Assembly: GCA_036365145.1 (NCBI GenBank)
Contig: JAEOAD010000603.1
Location: 1,054,001-1,118,000 of the forward strand
DNA from: Orientallactaga sibirica
Lineage: Eukaryota; Chordata; Mammalia; Rodentia; Dipodidae
DNA length: 64,000 nt
Direction of reading: 5' to 3'
Shown here: piece by piece, positions 56,167 through 64,000 of the stretch
Layout: the number at the start of each line of letters is the position of its first letter
Numbering within the stretch: position 1 is the first letter of the stretch
Made by a program: the position numbers and the translations under genes
The notes under the pieces: model-generated
Database searches by the model: none
Told to the model about the DNA's origin: nothing
What the model saw: the letters and a program-made list of their open reading frames with translations, nothing else

Positions 56167-56501
56167 TGTGGGGTCCACCCTCTCTCCCCGGGGAGTCTGC
56201 TGCCCTGCTTGATTGATGTGACCAAGGATTGTTTGCCTAAGAACATCCTGTTCCACTCCCATTTTATGGCCTAACCGAAAGTTCCATTTGCCCCAGGTGG
56301 CTCTTGCTTACAGTAAACAACAGGATATGAGAACATGACCTTCTGACCCTGGTACTGTTCCACAGTGCTGTAAGGCTGTATATATACTGCCCTCTGACTT
56401 CAATAAACGGCATTCTTGAAGCACAAATGACCCAGTGAGTGTCTTTTCAATCCTCGGCACCTTGCCCAGTTTGGGGTCTTGGTGGTAGCATGGGCGCTAC
56501 A
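56167..56501 (+). mobile_element. ERV-B LTR 3 (3' LTR)
   Basis: 335 bp from TGTGGGGTCC to GGGCGCTACA, with a TATATATA box near 56379 and AATAAA at 56402-56407. It has several private changes (CCTAACCGAAAG, TATGAG, GCATGGGCGCT). The right GCACAC target duplication follows at 56502-56507. Confidence 0.95.
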
Positions 56502-56750
56502 GCACACCATTTCAAAATGGCCCCCAAAACATTTATGCTTGCATCCACAGTGTATGCTATGGTTACTACTGACCACCTTGGTTGGAGAACATCTGAAAGG
56601 GTTGCTGATGGAAAGACTCAACTGGTCAAGCCCCTGACACTAAGTGACTATTTCTGTGGCATTGTGTCTCAATGTTTAGCCATAGAATGGACATCTATCT
56701 CACCCCATCCAAGTCTTGGGGAATTGTGTGTAAAAGGGGGTGGTAAGAGG

Positions 56751-56944
56751 GGCTGGAGAGTTGACTTAACAGTAAAGGCATATGCCTGAGAAACCTAAGG
56801 ACCCCAGTTTGATTCTCTAGGTCGCACATGGTGGAGCATGTGTCTGGAGTTTGTTTGCAGTTGCTAGAGGCCCTGGCATGCCCATTCTCACTCTCTCTCC
56901 CTCTCTCTGTCTTAAATAAATAAATTAAATTAAATTTTTTAAAA
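56751..56944 (+). mobile_element. tRNA-derived SINE
   Basis: The head is AGGGGCTGGAGAGTTGACTTAAC. The body has 'tgtctggagtttgtttgcagttgctagaggcc', then a CT-rich part and an AAATAAAT tail. GTGGTAAGAG on both sides (about 56739 and 56962) is a likely target duplication. Confidence 0.9.
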
Positions 56945-56959
56945 GCTAGTTTAAAACGG

Positions 56960-57548
56960 AGTGGTAAGAGTGTAAAAGCAGGAGGAAATGGAAGAGTGTT
57001 TATGCAATTTCCTATAAATTGAAATATTTCCTCTTGTAGAAAGAAGGCTGAGACTTAGGGGCCACATGACTAGTTCCCTTGGTTATAGGAGTAGTAAACA
57101 ACTGCTTGGAGTAGACTCTAACCAATGCTGTATAGCAATTCTAACTGAATTGAAACATTCCTACTTGAGAGGAAGAGGGAGTGAAGACATCTACAAGTCT
57201 GGGAAAAGGGTTGTAAGACCCCTCCCTAGGGATATATAAAGGATAAAAAACTGTTCACAGAGGGACTGTGACTAGCTGAGCTGCTTGCAGGAGGTGCAGT
57301 GTACTCCAGAGATACAGTTTCTAGGAGTCCTTGCCTACACTGGGTTGAGCTTTCCTATGGTATAGCTGCCTTTGAGTTATCCCTCACTCCTGTAACCACT
57401 CAACCTGATCTGTATTAACTCCAAGAAACTCATTGGTTCACCAAAACTGGTTTTGTGTCCTAGCTGAGGTGTCTTGTCTGGGGTGAATAAACATGCTTTC
57501 ATGTCTCCCCAGGTACTATGTTTCTCTCAACACTTGGAATTAGGTATC
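56960..57548 (+). mobile_element. MaLR/ERVL-like LTR
   Basis: A GATATATAAAGG box lies at about 57229. The 3' part contains 'ttatccctcactcctgtaacc', 'aactcattggttcaccaaaactgg' and 'gtgaataaacatgctttcatgtctccccagg', which aligns with the LTR ends at 44.33-44.47 and 3.19-3.26 kb. No internal coding sequence adjoins it. Confidence 0.55.
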
Positions 57549-57559
57549 AAATAATTTTA

Positions 57560-57955
57560 TCTTCGTGAGGAAATTGTCACAGACAGCTTCAGGTTCACTG
57601 AGATGAACTTCCAGACCAGGAACAGTTATGGATGAAGGGATATTTATTGAATCTTACAGATCTAGGGAAAGTTCCATAATGGCAGAAGAAGCTAGCCTGC
57701 TCTTACAGGACCAGGCATAGGGAGAGAAGCCATAAGTCAAAATCCACACATCATACTTAAGGAACTAAACATGGAACCAGGCACTTTGCATATCTTTAGT
57801 CTGGAATTTTAAACCCACCACCACACCTTAGGGCTGGACCCTAAGATCCACCCAGTAACAATGCCTCAAGCCAGGTGGCTGCATATGCAAACTACAAACT
57901 AACAAAACACTGAATATATTGGGGGCCATCTATTCAAACTATCCCAAAACTTATA
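57560..57955 (-). mobile_element. hAT/URR1-like element, antisense
   Basis: 'gatatttattgaatcttacag' ... 'aaagttccataatggcagaag' ... 'accctaagatccacccagtaac' ... 'gggggccatctattcaaactatcc' is the most complete antisense copy in the window. It explains the partial copies at 45.35 and 40.4 kb. Confidence 0.5.
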
Positions 57956-57999
57956 TATTTTTCTGCAGCCATCAATTGAATCTCCTCTAATGTCATTTC

Positions 58000-58544
58000 T
58001 GTTAGGGTCTGAGAATAGCTGAAGAAAGACCCCAGAGTCAAATAGCATGTAAAAACAAGGAGCATTTATTCTGTAGACTCAACCAGCATGTGGGATCAAC
58101 CATCCATACAAAATGGAGACCCCAGGAGGAGCTCGCAGGCTCCTTTTAAGCACAGCTAAAGGAATTTTGGTGGGCTTTTAGTCTTTTAACATGATTGGCT
58201 AATTTAAACAGTAACTGTACTTATTTTTGTTTTTTTATTGTTCTTAGGGTTTTGGCGGCTAAGTCTAGGGGAATTCTAAGCAGGAAAGGTAATCTCCTAA
58301 CATGATTGGCTAAGAAAGTGGCAGTTATATTCATTCATCTTTGATTGGCTGGGGAGACAGGGACAAGTTTGGTGACTTTATAGGAACTGACTCAGCCTGT
58401 TTCTTGTCAGGGCAGTCATTGATTAATGGCCCTTTGTTTCAGGTTTCCCAGGAATCTTACCTGTCACTCCAGGAAATTGAAATTTAGGCCTAGCCAGAAT
58501 GGTGTCTTATTGAAGTCTATCATGGCATCAGTTTTTTCCTTTCA
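58000..58544 (-). mobile_element. ERV-C 3' LTR (gammaretrovirus-like)
   Basis: On the minus strand U3 starts TGAAAGGAAAAAACTGATGCC at 58544, preceded by the polypurine tract AAGGGGGAAA. The LTR ends ...CCCTAACA at 58000. It contains repeated CAATCATGTTA / CCAATCA-type boxes on the minus strand and a GAGCATTTATTCTG region (complement AGAATAAATGCTC) near 58061-58074 as the polyadenylation signal. Only one LTR is in the window. Confidence 0.82.
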
Positions 58545-58554
58545 TTTCCCCCTT
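58545..58554 (-). promoter_or_regulatory. ERV-C polypurine tract
   Basis: The minus strand reads AAGGGGGAAA immediately before the U3 start TGAAAGG. It is a clean purine run, better preserved than that of ERV-A. Confidence 0.82.
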
Positions 58555-59250
58555 GAGTATGGCCTCATCTTGAATCCTTGAGATGTATCTAAATGTTGGT
58601 ACTGTTATCTTAGAACCTTTAGTTGTACTGTGGCTAAGTGATCTTTAACAAATTTGTCCAAAGCATTAATAATACGGGGCCCACAAGTGAGGGCAAGCAA
58701 CAAAAGGATAAGGGGACCTGTCAGGGCAGAAATTAAAGTTGGTAGCCAGGGGGACCAGTTAAACATAGATTCGTACCGGCTTTGATTTTCCTGTATAATT
58801 TTGGCCCCTTTCTCTAATCTTTTGTGGACTATTGCCAGGCTGTCTCTGATAACACCTGAGTTGTTGACATAAAAACAGCATTGTTCTCCTAAGGCTTGGC
58901 AAAGCCCTCCTTGTTGTAGAAAGAGTAGATCGAGTCCCCTTCTGTTTTGTAGTACAACTTCAGCTAGTGAGTCTAGTGACTGTTCTAGATGACAGACAGA
59001 CTTTTCTAATGAGCAAGATTGGAGTCTATAAGATTAGTTAGAGCATGATAGGTTTTATCTGCCTTAATTAAGGCTGTGGTACCAGTGCCAATTCTGCAGA
59101 TATGCCAGTCCCTATTAGAATTATTAGAAGGATTGCTGAGATTCCAAATCTCATTTTTGTCTATAATGGTTGTTCTTTAGGGTTTCCATATAGGCATTAA
59201 AGGGAGGGTAGTAGACTTGAGGGAACATACTAACTAGAACACATAAGCTG
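58555..59250 (-). pseudogene. env: ERV-C env: transmembrane subunit relic
   Basis: The minus strand near 58850-58990 encodes a gammaretroviral TM ectodomain. It has the conserved heptad/so-called immunosuppressive-domain region beginning LQNRRGLD, followed by the CX6CC disulphide motif (CQALGEQCC). A tryptophan-bearing segment and a long hydrophobic membrane span (about 58660-58740) follow, with a cytoplasmic tail reaching the polypurine tract. The N-terminal part is poorly legible and frames change, so the gene is broken. Confidence 0.8.
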
Positions 59251-60410
59251 GTAGTATTATGAAGGATTTGGGGGTGAATGCAAGGGGTTAGGTACATGCA
59301 AACCAAGTTCCATTAGGGGGCACAAGATAGGGATTACTAGTATTTGTGGTGATAGTATGGTTACAAACATGTTTAAGGTGAGGGAAGTTATTTAGTTTTC
59401 CCCCTACTCCTATTACACATAACCCTTTTCCAGTTACAGATTGAAGAGTAAGGACTGGAGACTTTCCCCAGGAGCATCTTGGTGGGCTTTTTGATGGAGC
59501 TATCAGACTCCCTGTAGTAGCCCAGCCAGTATAATATGGGGACTGTGGGTCTAAGCAGAGCCAACAGTCTTCATTAGTGAGGTTAGTGGTAGAGTTAAGA
59601 AACCCATAGGTAAAATTAAATAGCTTTAATTCAAATACAAGGGATGTATCTGGGACCCAGGGGGGAGGCACAATCATGGTGTGGTCATGCCCCTGGTTAG
59701 GGAATTGTCAGAGGCTAAAGTTGGTTTGATGGGGGGTAAGGCTAAGATGGGGTTGGGTCCAATGGGCACTGCTTGGTTAGCCTCCTGTGATTGGGCATAG
59801 AGTTATATGGTAAATATTACTCCTGCATCTATTCTCACTGTACATAGTCTCAGTCCTCAACTTTTACCAACTTCCCACTTAGTGGAAGCTTTTCCTCTGT
59901 TAGTAAACCTAATTAGTAACTAGTAATTATGGATTACATCTTCAGGACTATCATCCACAGGAGGGTAATCCCCTGACTCTGGTAACAGTGATGTAATCAG
60001 TTTTTACAGAAGGTGCCCAAGAAATAGCCCCTGTGGATTCACAACCCCAAGATGCACAGTAATATGACTCTGGGCTGCCACATTTTGTTTGTTGTCCTGA
60101 GGTTCTATCATGACCAGGACACACATTAAAGGCCTGTTTTCCTGTGTTGGCTCATGCTTCAGGGGAATCACACCCATAGGATGGAGGAGGCCCTCTTCCC
60201 CTTCGGTCCCAATCATCATCTATAAGTATAAAGTCCCACGATCGCCCTACTAAGTCACATAAATCAAACATCAGATCAGGAAACCAGGTTCCAGGGGGAG
60301 TTAAATGGGATGTGGAGTTAACCACTGCTCCCGTGTTCATATTAGTAATTACCTATGTGAGATTGTAGGGCTGATGTGCATTTGAGGTGGTCATGGTCAA
60401 TAGGCAACAG
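59251..60410 (-). pseudogene. env: ERV-C env: surface subunit relic
   Basis: The open piece 59677-59288 has several N-glycosylation sites (NFT, NTSN-type) and the CWLC motif (DCWLCLDPQ), which in gammaretroviral envelopes pairs with the CX6CC cysteine of TM. The N-terminal part near 60152-60340 has WFPDLMFDLCDLVG, typical of class I SU. It is split by stops and frame changes. Confidence 0.82.
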
Positions 60411-60479
60411 CAGACAGTTACATCACAAAATAATCTAGTTATCATTGAGTCTATTGCTTATGAATTCTTAGTTTAAGTG

Positions 60480-61700
60480 GGTCTTGAGGGTGTGAAAAAG
60501 CTTGCCACAATCCTGGTTTTTATTCAGGAGTGTAGTCATCTGTATCTGCATGCCAGTCAACAGGCTTCATGTGTGAGTGATGTATGCAGGTGGGGATGCA
60601 GTCCACCTTGATTGCAGTTGGGGTGATCAGGATCACGGTGTGGGGCCCTTTCCAGCTGGTCTCAAGAGTCTCTTTTCAGTGTCTTTTGATGAGCACTAGA
60701 TCTCCCGGTCTGAACTCATGGGGTGTAGGTGGCGGTGTCTTGTCATATATGGCTTGTACCTGAGGCCAGAGAAGTTCTTGTACCTGGAATAAAGCTTGTA
60801 AGGAGAGAAATCTCTCATAATCAAACTCAGATAACATTTATGCTTTTATATTAGGTAACAAGGGTGGGGGACTTGCATACATAATTTCAAAGGGAGTCAG
60901 TCCCATGGTATAAGGGGAGTTTTGAACTCAGAAAAGGGCAAAGGGAAGGAGAGACATTCAGTCACTGCCAGTTTCAAGTGTTAATTTAGTTAGGGTCTCC
61001 TTTAGGGTCTGATTCATTCTTTCTACCTATCCTGAACTCTGGGGATGATATACACAATGAAGTTTCCAATTAGTCCCCATGACTTTAATTATAGCCCGGG
61101 TTACCTGTGAGATGAAGGCTGGTCTGTTATCTGACCCCAAAAGAACAGGTAGACCATACCTTGGAATGATATCATCTAGTAACTTCTTAGCCACCGTGTT
61201 TCAGTCTCATGTTTGGTTGGAAAAGCCTCAGTGTATCCTGAAAAGGTGTCTATAAATACCAGTAAATACTTATATCTATACCAGGTTTTATCTGTGAAGT
61301 CAATTTCCCAATTTACTCCTGGTTGGGTTCCTCTTTCTCTGGCCCCAAACCAGAAAACACCACTTTTCACATTTACCAGACAGTAAGTATGACATTAGTC
61401 TATGGCTTCTGCTGTCTTTTGTCTTAAATCAAAAACCTTGAGGTGAGCCCACCTAAGTAAGTCCTCAATCTTTTGTTGACACAAATGAGTGCTATGGTGT
61501 ATTTGTCTAATGAGTTGACTAGCAAAGTCCAATGGGTGGAAGATCCTTCCGTCGGGAGTCTTATACCATCCTTGTTCCTTATAAGCTGCCATACAGGTAT
61601 GAATCCTCCATAGTTCTGAGTCAATATACTTTGGTATATCTGGCAAGGTTGGTGTTTTCATTGAAGGCAGCTTTGCCATCAGGACAGTAGCAACCTGGAG
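60480..61700 (-). pseudogene. pol: ERV-C pol: integrase relic
   Basis: The N-terminal zinc-domain part lies at 61679-61395 (IRQIHHSTHLCQQKIEDLL), then a stop and the catalytic-core part at 61370-61176 (WEIDFTDKTW with the first Asp, YLLVFIDTFSGYTEAFPTK). The C-terminal domain at about 60500-60700 includes [20 protein letters not shown] and ends near the start of env. The stop at about 61395 and further changes break the gene. Confidence 0.88.
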
Positions 61701-62225
61701 GGCTGTCTCTCATGCCACCTTGTCAGCCCTATTGTTTCCTTTGGAGGTAGGCTCATCTCATTTCTGGTGTCCAGGGCAATGCATGATTGCTACCTCCCTA
61801 GGTAGCCATATGGCTTGAAAGATATCCAAAATATCCTGTTTATTTTTAATAGTTTTTCTTTCAGCTGTTAATAGTCCTCTTTCTTCATAGATAGCCCCAC
61901 GAACATGTTCAGTTGCAAAAGTATATCAGCTATTAGTATAAATGTTAAGTCTTTTCCCCTGGCCTAGTTGTAGGGCCTTGGTCATGGCCATTAATTCAGC
62001 CTCTTGGGCAGACGTACCGAGTGGAAGGGCTTCTGCCCACATGGTTGTCTCTTCAGTTGTCGCCATGGCTCCTGCGTACCGGACACCATCCTTAAGGAAG
62101 CTGCTACCATCTGTATACCAAGTCAGTTTGTCTCTTTAAGGAAAATGTCCTTAAGATCGGGGTGGGTCCCTTGTAAACTGCTCAAGATCTCCGAGAAGTC
62201 AAGTATGGGACTTTCCAGGTCCAGG
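61701..62225 (-). pseudogene. pol: ERV-C pol: RNase H relic
   Basis: Minus-strand fragments include [10 protein letters not shown] (the position of the third RNase H Asp, here Asn), AIYEERGLLTAE and VAIMHCPGHQK. These are in the correct order between the RT connection and integrase. The change of the usual TDS to TNS affects an active-site position. Stops are present. Confidence 0.8.
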
Positions 62226-63590
62226 TCAGGTAGCAGGGTTGAGGGCCTGACTCAGGGTGAATTGGTCCCATGGGGGATTAAGAAGAGATTGGTAATGAGT
62301 CAATCTGGCATTGGTCATCCATCTGTCAGGGGGATGTTTTAGCACTCCTTCAATAATATGAGGAATAGTCACCTTCAGGGTTTGGCCCAAAGTTAGTTTA
62401 GCTGAGTTTTTAAATAATGACACAGTGGCTGCTATTATCTGGAGGCAAGGGGGCCATCCTGTTGCCACTGGGTCTAGTTTCTTTGACAGGTAAGCAACTG
62501 GACTTAACCAGGGGCCAAGAATTTGGGTCAATACCCCTTTAGCTATGCCTTTGTTTTCATCAACATAAAGATGGAAAGGTTTGTGAATACATGGCAAGGC
62601 CAGGGCTGGGGCTTTTAAGAGGGCCTCCTTTAATTGGAGGAAGACTCCTTCCCTTTCTGGGGTCCAGTCTAGGGAGTTTTTTTCTCCCCTTGTGGCCTCA
62701 TAGAGAGGCTTTGCAATTTCCCTGAATTGGGGTATCCAAAGTCTACAAATCCTAGCTGACCTCAAGAACTCACAAACTTGTCTTTGGGTTTTGGGGTGGG
62801 GGATGTTGAGGATTGTCTCTTTGTGGGCTTGGGAAACAGGCATTGCCCCCTTGAGTATGTAACCAAGATACATTACTTTCCTCTGGCAGAGCTGTGCTTT
62901 TCTGGCTGAAACTCGCTATCCCATGAAGTCCAATTCTTTCAGCAAGGCCTCTGTGGCTGAGTGGCAGGTTTTTTCATCTGGGGCCATTATAAGGAGGTAA
63001 TCTATGTACTGAAAGAGGGTTATTTGGGGCTGGAACTGATGTTACTCACCCAAATCCTCATGGAGTGCTTCATCAAAAATGGCGGATGAGTTCTTAAATC
63101 CTTGTGGCAATCTGATCCACATTAAGTGCCCATGGAATCCATGTTCTGGATCACTCCATTACAAATGCAAACATAGGTTGGCTGGCTAGGGACAGTGGCA
63201 GATTGAAGAATGCATCCTTGAGGTCTAGCACTGTGTACATGTCGCTTTCAGGTGGCAGAGCGCTCAGCAGAGTGTAGGGATTCAGCACCATGGGGTGAAT
63301 GTCCTCCACCTGTTTATTAATTTCTCTCAAATCCTGCACAGGCCACTTGTTATTGGAATAGGGCTTTTTTACTGGCAGGAGAGGAGTATTCCAGGAGGAC
63401 TGACAAGGGACTGATATCCATTGTTCCCAAAGTCAGGTTATGTGAGGTGTTATACCAAGCTTGGCCTTGTGGGGCATAGGGTACTGGCGGACTCAGATTG
63501 GGCTGGCATTGGCCCACAATTGGACCATGATGGGGGCCTGATGTTTGGCCAGTCCAGTCTGACTTTTTTTATGAGTTTATTATATACTTT
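62226..63590 (-). pseudogene. pol: ERV-C pol: reverse transcriptase relic
   Basis: The N-terminal and fingers part is legible at 63590-63151 ([42 protein letters not shown]). The active-site segment near 62995-63010 reads QYIDYLL, so the second Asp of YxDD is Tyr. The thumb/connection is an uninterrupted 215-codon frame at 62873-62226 (YLGYILKGA, CEFLRSARICRLWIPQFREIAKPLYE, FHLYVDENKGIAKGVLTQ, PVAYLSKKLDPVA). The catalytic change and intervening stops make it inactive. Gag and the 5' LTR are not in the window. Confidence 0.9.
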
Positions 63591-63604
63591 ATTAATCCCT
63601 TTTT

Positions 63605-64000
63605 TAAAATTTATTTTATTTTATTTTTTTATTGACAACTTCTATACTTACATACAAAAAATGCATGATATTTCCCTCCCCTCCCCACATTCCCCTTTAG
63701 AACTTCAATCTCCATCATATCTCCTCCCTCTCTCCATTAGTCTCTCTTTTAATTTGATGTCATCATCTTTTTCTTCTATTTTGAGGGTCTTGCAAAGGTA
63801 TTGCTAGGCACTGCAAGGTCATGGATATCAAGGCCAATTTCTGTCTGGACAGTTGCATTGTAAGGAGTCATACCCTTCTTTTGGCTCTTCCATCCATTCT
63901 ATCCACCCCCTCTTCCACAATGGTCCCTGAGCCTTGGAGGGAGTGACAGAGGTGTTTCAGTCCTGGGCACTCCTCCATCCCTTCTTCTCAGCACTATGTT
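63605..64000 (-). mobile_element. L1 3' end, antisense, continues beyond the window
   Basis: The reverse complement matches 23130-23570 nearly base for base, including the G-rich GGGGAGGGGAGGG run and AAGTTGTCAATAAAAA. It begins with a T-rich stretch (its A tail) at 63600-63628, immediately after the ERV-C pol relic, and so interrupts or truncates ERV-C. Confidence 0.9.

Overview
The window is mammalian nuclear DNA from a rodent and consists almost entirely of interspersed repeats in AT-rich intron-like or intergenic sequence. I see no convincing host exon. Two SINE families point to a jerboa-like (dipodid) rodent. One is a tRNA-derived SINE (GGCTGGAGAGATGGCTTAGCGGTTAAGGC..., CT-rich 3' part, AAATAAAT tail). 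The other is a 7SL-derived monomeric B1 type (...CCAGCACTTGGGAGGCAGAGGTAGGAGG...). The species assignment comes from memory of these consensus sequences and is inference. Older layers include MIR, B3-like SINEs, MaLR/ERVL-type LTRs and hAT (URR1-like) elements.

Layout. 0-2.4 kb: 3' end of a sense L1 with a SINE inside. 3-4 kb: an LTR relic and a hAT-like element. 4.6-8.3 kb: an old antisense L1 ORF2, split by SINEs, a hAT-like element and a processed copy of ribosomal protein gene RPL39 that still has a complete 51-codon reading frame. 8.6-28.9 kb: AT-rich unique sequence with scattered SINEs, two MIRs and one 3' L1 at 22.1-23.6 kb. 29.0-34.1 kb: ERV-A, a minus-strand gammaretrovirus-like provirus with gag and pol relics. 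Its 5' LTR carries a B1, which carries a young class II solo LTR. 34-47 kb: SINEs, microsatellites, small direct duplications, a third L1 3' end and a MaLR-type LTR. 47.09-56.50 kb: ERV-B, a plus-strand betaretrovirus-like provirus arranged LTR-internal-LTR-internal-LTR inside one 6-bp target duplication. 56.5-58 kb: MaLR-type LTR and hAT-like element. 58.0-63.6 kb: ERV-C, a second minus-strand gammaretrovirus-like provirus with env and pol relics, cut off by the 3' end of an L1 that runs out of the window.

ERV-B is the most informative object. The GCACAC duplication, a tRNA-Gln-type primer site, the polypurine tracts and the LTR ends are all directly readable. The outer LTRs differ at roughly 7% of positions, whereas large parts of the two internal units are almost identical. 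This suggests that an ageing single provirus was later duplicated by LTR-LTR recombination. All retroviral reading frames seen are broken by stops, frameshifts or large deletions, and none looks capable of producing virus.
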